A stretch of 64,000 nucleotides of DNA from an uncultured Alphaproteobacteria bacterium (GTDB taxonomy: Bacteria > Pseudomonadota > Alphaproteobacteria > Rhodobacterales > Rhodobacteraceae): positions 46,950 to 110,949 of the forward strand of contig CAKMYZ010000014.1 in NCBI GenBank assembly GCA_929200255.1, written 5' to 3'. Below the pieces are notes generated by a model. It was not told where the DNA came from. It searched no databases and saw only the letters and a program-made list of their open reading frames with translations. The translations under genes and the position numbers were made by a program. Shown here one piece after another: positions 44,888 to 53,536 of this stretch (the first letter of the stretch is position 1; each line of letters begins with the position of its first letter).

Positions 44888-46554
44888 CCAACCCGCGCCA
44901 CAACACCCGCGATATATTTCCCCCAACAGGTACTGATATTTCAGCCAAAAGTTGGCTGACCGAGGCGCCGATGCGGATGCTGATGAACAATTTGCACCCC
45001 GACGTTGCCGAGAACCCGCATGAGCTGGTGGTCTACGGCGGGATCGGGCGGGCGGCCCGGACATGGGAAGATTTTGACGCCATGGTCGCCAGTCTCAAGA
45101 CGCTTGAAGAGGACCAGACGCTGTTGGTGCAGTCGGGCAAACCCGTAGGTGTGTTCAAGACCCATAAAGACGCGCCGCGTGTCCTGATCGCGAACTCCAA
45201 TCTGGTGCCGCATTGGGCCACTTGGGATCATTTCAACGAACTCGATAAGAAGGGCCTTGCGATGTACGGCCAAATGACCGCCGGGTCATGGATCTACATC
45301 GGCACCCAAGGGATCGTGCAGGGCACCTATGAAACCTTCATGGAGGCCGGCCGCCAGCACTATGACGGCGACCTGACGGGCCGCTGGATTTTGACAGGCG
45401 GGCTGGGCGGTATGGGGGGCGCACAACCGCTGGCCGCTGTGATGGCCGGTGCCTGTTGTTTGGCCGTCGAATGCGATGAAACCCGCGCCGATTTTCGGTT
45501 GCGCACGCGCTATGTGGATGAAAAAACCCATAGCCTTGATGACGCGCTGGCCATGATCGACGCCTGGACCAAAGCGGGCGAGGCAAAGTCAGTCGCATTG
45601 ATCGGCAACGCCGCAGATGTCTTCCCCGCATTGGTCAAGCGTGGCATCCGTCCAGACATCGTGACCGACCAGACCAGCGCACATGACCCCATCCACGGGT
45701 ATCTGCCGCAGGGGTGGAGCGTTGCCGAATGGCGCGCCAAGCAGGAAAGCGATCCTGCCGCGGTTGAAGCCGCCGCAAGGGCATCCATGAAGGTTCAGGT
45801 CGCGGCCATGGTTGATTTCTGGAACGCGGGGGTGCCGACGCTGGATTATGGCAACAACATCCGTCAGGTGGCACTGGAAGAGGGGCTTGAGAACGCCTTT
45901 GCCTTCCCGGGGTTTGTTCCTGCCTATATCCGCCCGCTTTTCTGTCGGGGCATCGGCCCGTTCCGCTGGTGTGCCCTGTCCGGCGATCCCGAGGATATCT
46001 ACAAGACCGATCAGAAGGTCAAAGAACTGATCGACGACCCGCATCTGCACAATTGGCTTGATATGGCGCGCGAACGCATCGCATTTCAGGGCCTGCCCGC
46101 GCGGATTTGCTGGGTCGGATTGGGGCTGCGGCACAAGCTGGGCCTTGCCTTTAACGAAATGGTCCGCACTGGCGAGCTCAGTGCGCCTGTGGTGATTGGC
46201 CGCGATCACCTCGACAGTGGCTCTGTGGCCTCACCGAACCGAGAAACAGAAGCAATGAAAGATGGCTCAGACGCGGTGAGCGACTGGCCGTTATTGAACG
46301 CCATGCTGAACGTGGCCGGTGGTGCCACATGGGTGTCACTGCATCACGGCGGCGGTGTTGGCATGGGGTTCTCGCAGCACTCTGGCATGGTGATCTGCTG
46401 TGACGGAACCGAAGATGCAGACCGCCGCATTGCCAATGTCCTGTGGAATGACCCTGCAACAGGTGTGATGCGGCACGCCGATGCCGGCTATGACATCGCT
46501 TTGGACTGCGCGCGCGAACAAGGATTGGATCTGCCGGGTATTCTGGGCAAGTGA
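44884..46554 (+). CDS. hutU: Urocanate hydratase
   Basis: The 556-residue NAD-dependent enzyme hydrates urocanate to 4-imidazolone-5-propionate, step two. [13 protein letters not shown] is the NAD-binding loop and [27 protein letters not shown] holds the active-site Cys region. ATG 44884 overlaps the hutG stop; the frame upstream reads through hutG. It is the last gene of the rightward hut operon, and the gene order I-H-G-U is unusual only in that hutU follows hutH. No clear terminator was seen in the 110 bp after it. Confidence 0.96.
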   Translation: MTNPRHNTRDIFPPTGTDISAKSWLTEAPMRMLMNNLHPDVAENPHELVVYGGIGRAARTWEDFDAMVASLKTLEEDQTLLVQSGKPVGVFKTHKDAPRVLIANSNLVPHWATWDHFNELDKKGLAMYGQMTAGSWIYIGTQGIVQGTYETFMEAGRQHYDGDLTGRWILTGGLGGMGGAQPLAAVMAGACCLAVECDETRADFRLRTRYVDEKTHSLDDALAMIDAWTKAGEAKSVALIGNAADVFPALVKRGIRPDIVTDQTSAHDPIHGYLPQGWSVAEWRAKQESDPAAVEAAARASMKVQVAAMVDFWNAGVPTLDYGNNIRQVALEEGLENAFAFPGFVPAYIRPLFCRGIGPFRWCALSGDPEDIYKTDQKVKELIDDPHLHNWLDMARERIAFQGLPARICWVGLGLRHKLGLAFNEMVRTGELSAPVVIGRDHLDSGSVASPNRETEAMKDGSDAVSDWPLLNAMLNVAGGATWVSLHHGGGVGMGFSQHSGMVICCDGTEDADRRIANVLWNDPATGVMRHADAGYDIALDCAREQGLDLPGILGK

Positions 46555-46665
46555 TAAAGGCGGGGTGACTGGCCCGACCCACAGATTCTAAGTGCCACAT
46601 GGGCAAACCAGCGCTATCGTCCTTTTGTGAGCTGTCACGAGAGGACGCGGCATTTGGCGGAACGC

Positions 46666-48201
46666 ATGACCCGGGGTGGGCGCAAGGCGCGATTAGCGAA
46701 ACGGGCAGCAAAGCCTGCGATCGACCCCTGTCCGCCGGGGCAAGTTGGCGGTGCCTATAAGCCCCTTTCCAACGCCGACCTTCAGGACATTTTTCAAACA
46801 GCGCTTCGGTTGCTTGAACATCTGGGGCTAGGCGAGGTGCCTGATCGGTTAATGGCCGATCTTGTGGGGGCAGGAGCCATCGACAATAATGCCGGGCGGG
46901 TTTTGATCCCGGCAGGCCTTGCGACGCAAGCGATTAAGAATGCGGTAAAAACCTTTGTCTTGCATGGGCGCGATCCGGCGCGGTCCATCGAAGTTGGCGG
47001 CAAGCGCGTTCATTTTGGTACCGGTGGGGCAGCGGTGCAGACCCTGGATCTGGATACGCAATGCTATCGCCCTGCTACGCTGGCTGATCTGCATGACTTC
47101 ACCCGCCTGCAAGACACTTTGCAAAACGTCAGCTGGTACACCCGATGCTGCATCGCTACCGATGTGCCTGACATCTATGACCTGGACGTCAACACGGCCT
47201 ATGCGCTGCTCGCGAACACCACAAAACCGACAGCCACGGCATTCACAGTGGCCGCACATGTCGCCCCGATCGTCGAGATGCTGGATATCGCGGCCGGTGG
47301 GCCCGGCGCATTCGCCAAGCGACCCTTTATGAAAGCGCATATCAGCCCCATCATTTCGCCCATGCGGTTTGGTGAGGACGCGGTGGATGTGGCTTATGAA
47401 TGTATCAAGCACAATATCCCGATCTCCTGTATTACCGCAGCACAGGCCGGGGCGACAGCGCCAGCCACACTGGCAGGGTTTCTGGCGCAATCACTGGCCG
47501 AAACCCTGGCCAGCCTTGTGATGGTTCACGCAATCCAGCCCGGGTTTCCCATGGTGTTCTCGAATTGGCCGCTTGTGATCGACTTGCGCACAGGTGCATT
47601 CTCTGGCGGTAGCGGTGAAACGGCGGTCTTGAATGCTGCCTCGGCCCAGCTATCCAATTGGCTTGGGCTGCCGTCGGGGGTGGCCTGTTCGATGACCGAT
47701 GCCAAAGCCATCGACGCGCAATACGGAATGGAGAAAGGGCTGACATCCCTTGCGGCGGCGCTGGCAGGAGGCAATCTGATTTACGAAAGCGCTGGCATGA
47801 CCGCGTCGTTGCTTGGGGCCAGCTTTGAGGCTTTCGTGCTTGATGACGAAATGCATTCGCATACCTATCGCGTGCTGCGCGTGCTGCGCGTGCTGCGCGT
47901 GCTGCGCGGGATCGAGGTGAACGCGGACAACCTTGGCTATGACGCGATTGTTGAGGCCGTTTTGGGCGAGGGGCATTTCCTGGGCGGGCAGCATACCTAC
48001 GCGGCAATGGAGAGAGATTACTTCTATCCCACGCTTGCTGACAGAGACGAACCACGGACCTGGGCTGCCAATGGCGGGAAAGACGCCTGGGCGGTCGCCC
48101 ACGACAAAGTGCGCGAGGTTTTGAGGTCGCACTACCCAACCTATCTGACCGCCACACAGAAGGCCGCAATCAAGAAGCGGTTCAACATCCTACACGATTG
48201 A
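46666..48201 (+). CDS. Trimethylamine-methyltransferase-like protein (MttB/MtgB family, non-Pyl type)
   Basis: The 511-residue protein belongs to the MttB superfamily of corrinoid-dependent methyltransferases. Conserved stretches include VHFGTGGAAVQTLDLDT, ITAAQAGATAPATLAGFLAQSL and GLTSLAAALAGGNLIYESAGM. No in-frame UAG occurs, so it is not the pyrrolysine form; non-Pyl members use glycine betaine, proline betaine or carnitine. No corrinoid protein (MttC-like) gene is adjacent. The VLR tandem near residue 407 is odd (see repeat). The start is uncertain: ATG 46666 with GGCGGAAC upstream, or GTG 46627, 13 codons earlier. Confidence 0.82.
   Translation: MTRGGRKARLAKRAAKPAIDPCPPGQVGGAYKPLSNADLQDIFQTALRLLEHLGLGEVPDRLMADLVGAGAIDNNAGRVLIPAGLATQAIKNAVKTFVLHGRDPARSIEVGGKRVHFGTGGAAVQTLDLDTQCYRPATLADLHDFTRLQDTLQNVSWYTRCCIATDVPDIYDLDVNTAYALLANTTKPTATAFTVAAHVAPIVEMLDIAAGGPGAFAKRPFMKAHISPIISPMRFGEDAVDVAYECIKHNIPISCITAAQAGATAPATLAGFLAQSLAETLASLVMVHAIQPGFPMVFSNWPLVIDLRTGAFSGGSGETAVLNAASAQLSNWLGLPSGVACSMTDAKAIDAQYGMEKGLTSLAAALAGGNLIYESAGMTASLLGASFEAFVLDDEMHSHTYRVLRVLRVLRVLRGIEVNADNLGYDAIVEAVLGEGHFLGGQHTYAAMERDYFYPTLADRDEPRTWAANGGKDAWAVAHDKVREVLRSHYPTYLTATQKAAIKKRFNILHD
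47869..47904 (+). repeat. Four tandem copies of a 9-bp unit inside the mttB-like gene
   Basis: CGCGTGCTG repeats four times without change at 47869-47904, and a fifth partial unit (CGCG) follows. It encodes an in-frame run of R-V-L units, so the protein reads YRVLRVLRVLRVLRGIEV, where I would expect about YRVLRGIEV. Gain or loss of a unit changes length by three residues and keeps the frame, so it looks like slipped-strand expansion. Confidence 0.9.
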
Positions 48202-48249
48202 TGCGGGGCTTGCGTGCACTACCGATACTGCCGTCGAAGCGTTACCCAG

Positions 48250-48263
48250 TGCAACCGGTTGCA
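48250..48263. promoter_or_regulatory. LacI-type operator palindrome
   Basis: TGCAACCGGTTGCA is a perfect 14-bp palindrome with the LacI-family hallmark of TGCAA arms around a CG-containing centre. It lies 56 bp before the first gene of the transport operon that ends in a lacI-family gene. It overlaps the -35 element at 48259-48264. Confidence 0.7.
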
Positions 48264-48286
48264 AAAATGAGCGATATTGCTACAGT
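48259..48286 (+). promoter_or_regulatory. Probable promoter of the polyol/sugar import operon
   Basis: TTGCAA (48259-48264) and TACAGT (48281-48286) are 16 bp apart. The predicted start near 48293 leaves a leader of about 25 nt before the ATG at 48319. The LacI palindrome covers the -35, so repressor binding would block polymerase. Confidence 0.5.
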
Positions 48287-48318
48287 GTGAGTCGGAAAAA
48301 GGATTGGCCGATCTGTCT

Positions 48319-49146
48319 ATGTTACCGATTGCGATAAACCATGTGACTGCCCCGGCACTGACCGCGCGCCAGCTTATTGATGTGGCCACGCAGTTGGATT
48401 GTGTTGGCGTTGAGCTGCGCAACGACCTGGGGCGTGCACTTTTCGAAGACGAGACGGCCAGCAGCATTGGGCGAGCGGCCACTGCGGGTGGTCAACGTAT
48501 ATTGGCTTTGGCTGAGGTGAAAGCGTTTAACCAAAACCCCGAAGACAAGCAGCAGGCCGTTGAGGCGCTTGCCCTGACCGCTGCTGCATGTGGCGCGGAA
48601 GGCGTGGCTCTGATCCCGCGCGTGGCCGATGATATGATCGAACGCAGTGCGCAGCGCGATGCATTGCGGGAGGCATTGCAGATTTTGCAACCGATCCTCG
48701 AAGAATATGGAAAAATCGGCTTTATTGAACCTCTGGGGTTTTGGAACAGCAGCCTGCGCTTCAAGGAAGATGCCGTTGCAGTGCTTGACGCGATGGGGCG
48801 CCCGGATTGCTTCGCACTTATTCACGACACATTTCACCACTTCCTTGTCGGGACTGACAAGATTTGCCCGGAACTTACGGCGATTGTGCATGTCTCCGGG
48901 GTTGTCGACCCGGCACCTTCGGCAAGCGAAATGACAGATGCGCACCGGGTGCTCATCGACGGGAACGACAGGCTGGGCAGTGTCGCCCAGCTTAGGGCGC
49001 TTTATGGTGGAGGATTTGAAGGACCCGCATCCTTCGAGGCTTTTGCCCCCGAAATCCACAAGATGACAGATCTGACCAATGCGTTGTCACGGTCTATCGC
49101 ATTCATCACCTCGCAACTGCTCGACACGGGGGCAGGGGCGGCATGA
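48319..49146 (+). CDS. Sugar-phosphate isomerase/epimerase-type TIM barrel, possibly 2-keto-myo-inositol isomerase (IolI-like)
   Basis: The 275-residue protein has the AP-endonuclease-2/xylose-isomerase TIM-barrel fold. ATQLDCVGVELRND is the first barrel segment; FIEPLGF, LIHDTFHHF (metal-binding His) and FEAFAPEIHK mark later strands. The ordering resembles IolI, which isomerises 2-keto-myo-inositol. It begins an operon with an ABC importer and LacI regulator, so it probably acts on the imported polyol or sugar. The ATG at 48319 is chosen since earlier codons are polar and follow the promoter. Substrate assignment is inference. Confidence 0.68.
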   Translation: MLPIAINHVTAPALTARQLIDVATQLDCVGVELRNDLGRALFEDETASSIGRAATAGGQRILALAEVKAFNQNPEDKQQAVEALALTAAACGAEGVALIPRVADDMIERSAQRDALREALQILQPILEEYGKIGFIEPLGFWNSSLRFKEDAVAVLDAMGRPDCFALIHDTFHHFLVGTDKICPELTAIVHVSGVVDPAPSASEMTDAHRVLIDGNDRLGSVAQLRALYGGGFEGPASFEAFAPEIHKMTDLTNALSRSIAFITSQLLDTGAGAA

Positions 49147-49219
49147 TGAACCAATCGCCTCAGACAGAGGTCCCGGCATCAATGAACCGTGCGCCGGGCA
49201 CGATCCTTGGGAGGAAACC

Positions 49220-50164
49220 ATGAAAAAGACCCTATTGGCCGCTGGCCTTTCGACCCTGATGATGGGCACGACCGCGATGGCAGAGATGCAAATTGGCGTG
49301 TCGGTCGCGCGTTTTGACGACAACGGCCTGACGGTCATGCGCAACGGCATGACAGCATACGACGATGCAAACGGCGATGTCAGCCTGCAAATCGAAGATG
49401 CGACCGATGACGTGGCCAAGCAGCTTGATCAGATCAACAACTTCATCGCGTCCGGCGTTGATGCGATCATTGTGAACGCCGTTGATACCAATGCGACAGA
49501 GGCGATGTCGAATGCCGCCGCTGCGGCGGGTGTGCCGTTGGTTTACGTCAACCGCCAGCCCATCAACATGGACACACTGCCAGACGGGCAGGCATTTGTT
49601 GCATCAAACGAGATCGAATCCGGAACATTGGCGGCATTCCAGATGTGTCGTCAGCTGCGTGCCGAAGGTAAGGCCGGCGGCGCGCGCGCCTATGTCCTGG
49701 TAGGCCAGCTGTCTAACCAAGCCGCTGTTCAACGTACAAAAGATTTCCATGACGTCATCGGCATGGACATGTGCAACTTCATCACCATCATTGATGAACA
49801 GACAGCAAACTGGTCCCGCGATGAAGCCAACGACCTGATGACAAACTGGCTGTCTTCTGGTGATGAATTCGATGCGGTCTTTGGCAACAACGACGAAATG
49901 GCGCTGGGTGCAATTCAGGCGATGAAAGCGTCGGGCATTTCCATGGACGACGTTGTCGTTGGTGGTGTCGATGCGACATCTGATGCGCTGCTGGCAATGT
50001 CCGCTGGCGATATGGATGTGACAGTATTCCAGGATCTTGCAGGTCAGGGTGCCGGGTCCATCGAAACTGCAATGGCGCTGGTAAATGGCGATGACGTCGA
50101 CAAGACAGTGTTCATCCCGTTCAAGCTGGTGACACCGGATAACCTTTCAGACTTCACGCAATAG
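49220..50164 (+). CDS. ABC transporter periplasmic sugar/polyol-binding protein
   Basis: The 314-residue protein starts with a signal peptide (MKKTLLAAGLSTLMMGTTAMA) and then a type I periplasmic binding fold: QIGVSVARFDDNGLTVMRNGM, NAVDTNATEAMSNAAAAAGVPLVYVNRQP and AVFGNNDEMALGAIQAM. These are the ribose/inositol-binding (RbsB/IbpA) landmarks. ATG 49220 has GGGAGG just upstream. It is second in the operon; a hairpin at 50190-50207 lies before the permease gene. The ligand is probably a polyol such as inositol or a pentose. Confidence 0.88.
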   Translation: MKKTLLAAGLSTLMMGTTAMAEMQIGVSVARFDDNGLTVMRNGMTAYDDANGDVSLQIEDATDDVAKQLDQINNFIASGVDAIIVNAVDTNATEAMSNAAAAAGVPLVYVNRQPINMDTLPDGQAFVASNEIESGTLAAFQMCRQLRAEGKAGGARAYVLVGQLSNQAAVQRTKDFHDVIGMDMCNFITIIDEQTANWSRDEANDLMTNWLSSGDEFDAVFGNNDEMALGAIQAMKASGISMDDVVVGGVDATSDALLAMSAGDMDVTVFQDLAGQGAGSIETAMALVNGDDVDKTVFIPFKLVTPDNLSDFTQ

Positions 50165-50189
50165 ATTTGTGAGATGACAATACGTTGCG

Positions 50190-50207
50190 GGGGCGGGCGA
50201 CCGCCCC
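50190..50207 (+). promoter_or_regulatory. Intergenic hairpin after the binding-protein gene
   Basis: GGGGCGG (50190-50196) pairs with CCGCCCC (50201-50207) over a GCGA loop, a GNRA-type tetraloop. It has no T tract. Such hairpins after binding-protein genes commonly protect the upstream mRNA from 3' decay so that more binding protein than permease is made. Confidence 0.5.
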
Positions 50208-50249
50208 TGTTGCACAAAACAAAACACGCGCAGGGGAGGGATCAGGCGA

Positions 50250-51323
50250 ATGTCAGAGAATAGCGATGGTGTCGGCGGTTTGACGTTCGACAAGTCAAAG
50301 CGTCAGTGGCCAAATGAACTGAACGTGTTCGGGGCTCTTATCCTGATCATTGTTATTTTTGAGGTGTTAGGTGCCATCTTCGTGGGTCAAAGCCTGTTGT
50401 TTGATACCAACGACCGCTTTGACAGTATCTTCAATGAGGCGCGCCTGCGCATTATTATCATTCAGGTCGCCATTATTGGGATCATCGCCCTGGGTGTGAC
50501 ACAAGTGATCATCACGGCAGGAATCGATCTGTCGTCTGGCTCGGTGGTGGGGGCCACGGCCATGATCGCGATGAGTTTCGCCCAGGTCGCCACGGTGAAC
50601 GGAAACCCAAACCCAAAGGCGATCTTTGGCGAATGGGCGCTTGATCTGCCTTGGATCATTCCGGTCTTTGTCGGGCTCGGCGTAGGGTTCATCGCAGGCA
50701 TGATCAACGGCCTCTTGGTGGCCTTCGCCCGCATTCCACCCTTTATCGCAACACTGGGCATGATGCTGTTCGCGCGCGGTGTCGCGCAGTGGTGGTCGCT
50801 GGGTAACCCTGTGTCTTTCCCAACCGAAGGCTATGCCAAGATTGGCGCAGGCATGATGCCGGTGATTATCTTCCTGTCGCTTGCGGTGCTGTTCCACTTT
50901 ATCATGAACTACACCGTTTACGGCAAACACACCTATGCCATCGGATCAAATGAACAGGCCGCGCGGATGTCGGGGATCAACGTGCCGCGCCATTTGGTGC
51001 TGGTCTATGTCATCGCGGGGATGCTGGCTGGACTGGCCGCTGTGATCCTGACCTCCAAGAACCTGACCGCACAATCGGGCATGGGCCTGACCTATGAGCT
51101 CGAGGCGATCGCCATGGCGGTGATCGGTGGGGTGTCGCTATTTGGCGGGCGCGGATCGATCATCGGGACGGTGATCGGTGCGCTGATTATCGGTGTGATC
51201 ACCTCTGGCTTTACCTTCCTGCGCCTTGGTGCGTTCTATCAGGAAATGGTGCTGGGTATGATCATCGTCGGGGCGGTTGCCCTTGACCAGTGGCAACAAC
51301 AACGTGCTGCGGCGCGGGCATAA
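50250..51323 (+). CDS. ABC transporter permease (ribose/inositol type)
   Basis: The 357-residue protein has about ten hydrophobic segments and the RbsC-type coupling region: ITAGIDLSSGSVVGATAMIAM, IPPFIATLGMMLFARG and the EAA-like AIAMAVIGGVSLFGGRGSIIGTVIGALIIGVI. It forms the membrane pore of the importer. ATG 50250 has AGGGGAGGG upstream. It lies 85 bp after the binding protein and 14 bp before the ATPase. The N-terminal 30 residues are cytoplasmic and polar. Confidence 0.9.
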   Translation: MSENSDGVGGLTFDKSKRQWPNELNVFGALILIIVIFEVLGAIFVGQSLLFDTNDRFDSIFNEARLRIIIIQVAIIGIIALGVTQVIITAGIDLSSGSVVGATAMIAMSFAQVATVNGNPNPKAIFGEWALDLPWIIPVFVGLGVGFIAGMINGLLVAFARIPPFIATLGMMLFARGVAQWWSLGNPVSFPTEGYAKIGAGMMPVIIFLSLAVLFHFIMNYTVYGKHTYAIGSNEQAARMSGINVPRHLVLVYVIAGMLAGLAAVILTSKNLTAQSGMGLTYELEAIAMAVIGGVSLFGGRGSIIGTVIGALIIGVITSGFTFLRLGAFYQEMVLGMIIVGAVALDQWQQQRAAARA

Positions 51324-51337
51324 GGGGGACCTGAACA

Positions 51338-52111
51338 ATGTCAGATATCATTCTGGAAACCAAAGGCCTGACCAAGCATTATGGCGGTGTCCATGCGCTC
51401 GAGGATGCGGATTTCGTCCTTAAACACGGCGAGCATGTGGCGATCATGGGCGACAACGGGGCGGGGAAATCTACCTTTGTTCGTCAGATCACGGGGGTGG
51501 AGCAGCGTACGCGCGGCACCGTGATTTTTGACGGAGACGAGGTGAGTTTTGCGGGGCCCCTAGATGCGCGCGAGGCGGGGATCGAAACCGTGTTCCAAAC
51601 GCTCGCCCTGGCCGATGATCTGAACGTGCCGGACAATCTTTTTCTGGGCCGAGAAAAGACGATGTGGAATTGGCTTGGTCCGTTTCGTCGTCTGGACTAT
51701 CGGGCGATGCGTGAGGATACGATGGCCGGCCTGGTCAAGACGGGGGTGAAAATCCCCAATATTCGTAACACCATTGCCAATATGTCCGGTGGGCAACGAC
51801 AGTGTGTGGCGATTGCACGCACGGCAACCTTTGCCAGTAAACTGACGATTATGGACGAACCCACAGCGGCGCTTGGTGTGCAGGAAACCGCACAGGTGGA
51901 AAACATCATCCGCACCCTCAAAGACCAAGGTGAAAGCCTGATCCTTGTGTCGCATAACATGCGGCAAGTGTTTGATCTGGTGGACCGGATCATCGTATTC
52001 CGGCGCGGGCGCATTGTGGCCAACCTCAATAAAGAGGATACAGACGGGCAGGACGTCGTGGCATATATTACCGGCGCAAAAACCGGAGCAGAGTATGAAG
52101 GTGCCGCCTGA
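51338..52111 (+). CDS. ABC transporter ATP-binding protein
   Basis: The 257-residue protein is a single nucleotide-binding domain: Walker A GDNGAGKST, signature NMSGGQRQCVA, Walker B LTIMDEPTAALG. RbsA-type ATPases have two fused NBDs of about 500 residues; here only one is present, so it must act as a homodimer, as in some inositol/fructose systems. GGGGGACC before the ATG. Its 3' end overlaps the next small gene by 17 bp. Confidence 0.9.
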   Translation: MSDIILETKGLTKHYGGVHALEDADFVLKHGEHVAIMGDNGAGKSTFVRQITGVEQRTRGTVIFDGDEVSFAGPLDAREAGIETVFQTLALADDLNVPDNLFLGREKTMWNWLGPFRRLDYRAMREDTMAGLVKTGVKIPNIRNTIANMSGGQRQCVAIARTATFASKLTIMDEPTAALGVQETAQVENIIRTLKDQGESLILVSHNMRQVFDLVDRIIVFRRGRIVANLNKEDTDGQDVVAYITGAKTGAEYEGAA

Positions 52112-52346
52112 CCGCCCAAAACCGAAATTCTTTGACCTGGCGGTGCCATTCTTTTTGCCGATGTGGCGCAGGGTCGTGACTGCTGTTGTCCCCATTTTAT
52201 GGTCGACCGTCGAATTGTCGCGCGGAGAGCCATTCTGGGCCTTGATCTTTTTCGCACTGGGCGTCACGGCCATATGGAAGTTTTACACGGCGGATTGGGT
52301 GGCGGTCGCGGCACAGGCCGAACGGGACGCAGGAGGAGGCGGTTAA
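52095..52346 (+). CDS. Small membrane protein of the import operon
   Basis: The 83-residue protein (PKFFDLAVPFFLPMWRRVVTAVVPILW and FWALIFFALGVTAIWKFYTADWV) has two hydrophobic segments. It starts inside the end of the ATPase gene (17-bp overlap) and ends one base before the LacI gene, so it is part of the operon. I know of no named family. It could be a membrane partner or assembly factor for the importer. Confidence 0.65.
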   Translation: MKVPPDRPKPKFFDLAVPFFLPMWRRVVTAVVPILWSTVELSRGEPFWALIFFALGVTAIWKFYTADWVAVAAQAERDAGGGG

Positions 52347-52347
52347 A

Positions 52348-53343
52348 GTGGCGGTGACGTTGAAAGACGTAGCAAAACTTGCAGGCGTTTCGCGCTCTGC
52401 TGTGTCGCGTACCTATACCGAGGGCGCGTCCGTGTCCGAAAAGACCCGCGCCAAGGTTGAGAAGGCAGCGAATGCACTGGGCTACAGCCCCAATGCACTC
52501 GCCTCCTCTTTGACAACCGGGCGTACCAAACTGATTGGACTGGTATCCAACAACTTTCACAACCCGATCTTTCTGGAAGTCTTTGACCTTTTTACCAGAG
52601 GATTGCAGACGCGGGGCCTGCGCCCTTTGCTGGTCAATCTGACGGATGAGGTGAACCCCGCGAACTCAATCCGCATGCTGCGTGCCTATTCGGTGGATGG
52701 CGTGATCGTGGCCTCATCCACTTTGCCCGCCACCTTTGCCGAAGGGTTCAAGGATGCTGGCGTGCCGGTAGTGCACTCCTTTGGTCGGCAATCTGCCAAC
52801 CCCAAGGTGAACGTGCTTGGTATCGACAACATCGAGGCAGGGCGTCTTGCCGGGCAGACATTGATTGATCGCGGCTACAAGCGGGTTGCGTTTTTGGGGG
52901 GGCCGAAATCGGCCACCTCGACCCAGGACCGCTTTGCCGGATTCGAAGAGGTGATTGGCAAATCCGATGTGGATCTGACCGTCAGCTATGCCAGCAATTA
53001 TTCCTTTGATGCAGGGCGGTCCGAGATGCAGCTGCTGCTGCGGGACACCCCGGCAGAGGCCTATTTCTGCGGCGATGATGTGCTGTCCATCGGGGCGCTT
53101 TCCGCGATTGAGGATGCTGGGCTACGGGTGCCACAAGATATTGGAATCATTGGCCTCAATGACATGGAAATGGCGGGCTGGGCCAATATCAACCTAACCA
53201 CCATCCGCAATCCGGTTGAACAGATTATCGCATCCTCCATTGAACTGATCGAGGCATCGCTACAAGACGACAGCCGCTACCCAGAGGCACGGCTGTTTGC
53301 CTCTACGATTGTGGAAAGGGGCACGCTGCGGCCGCTGGGGTAG
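52348..53343 (+). CDS. LacI-family transcriptional regulator
   Basis: The 331-residue protein has the LacI HTH (TLKDVAKLAGVSRSAVSRTYT, 3-23) with the hinge (SPNALASSL) and a periplasmic-binding-protein-like sensor domain (residues about 60-331). It starts with GTG at 52348 right after the small membrane gene. The palindrome TGCAACCGGTTGCA at 48250-48263 is the likely operator, giving autoregulation of the whole operon. The inducer is probably the transported sugar or its keto derivative. Confidence 0.9.
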   Translation: MAVTLKDVAKLAGVSRSAVSRTYTEGASVSEKTRAKVEKAANALGYSPNALASSLTTGRTKLIGLVSNNFHNPIFLEVFDLFTRGLQTRGLRPLLVNLTDEVNPANSIRMLRAYSVDGVIVASSTLPATFAEGFKDAGVPVVHSFGRQSANPKVNVLGIDNIEAGRLAGQTLIDRGYKRVAFLGGPKSATSTQDRFAGFEEVIGKSDVDLTVSYASNYSFDAGRSEMQLLLRDTPAEAYFCGDDVLSIGALSAIEDAGLRVPQDIGIIGLNDMEMAGWANINLTTIRNPVEQIIASSIELIEASLQDDSRYPEARLFASTIVERGTLRPLG

Positions 53344-53478
53344 GCGGGTGTCTGGTTTGAACGCAGAGCGGCGGAAGTCTCGATCAGTATGAATGCCTGG
53401 CTGCTCACTTGGGATGGGCAGCGCCTTGCCTGCCGGATGTGTCGTGGCGGTGCCATTGCGTTCAGACGCCATTGGATC

Positions 53479-53511
53479 AAAAAAGGGGCGCAGGCTTTGG
53501 CCCGCGCCCCA
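53479..53511 (-). terminator. Rho-independent terminator of the PBP-OmpA gene
   Basis: Read on the minus strand, GGGGCGC pairs with GCGCCCC (53504-53510 and 53485-53491 on the plus strand), extended inward by GGG/CCT-like pairs, and is followed by TTTTTT (plus 53479-53484). It lies 26 bp after the stop at 53537. The convergent lacI gene ends at 53343; on its strand no T run follows the hairpin. Confidence 0.75.
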
Positions 53512-53536
53512 ATAGCTTTCAGAGATAGCATGAAGA

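Noticed and set aside
47869..47904. CRISPR or other array
   Set aside because: The units are contiguous 9-mers without spacers and lie inside a coding region; no other regular repeat-spacer pattern was seen in the window.
46666..48201. Pyrrolysine-containing MttB
   Set aside because: The frame contains no internal UAG, so it is a non-Pyl member of the family.
53485..53510. Hairpin as terminator for lacI on the plus strand
   Set aside because: The T run is only on the minus-strand side, and the hairpin is 140 bp past the lacI stop; it fits the PBP-OmpA gene instead.
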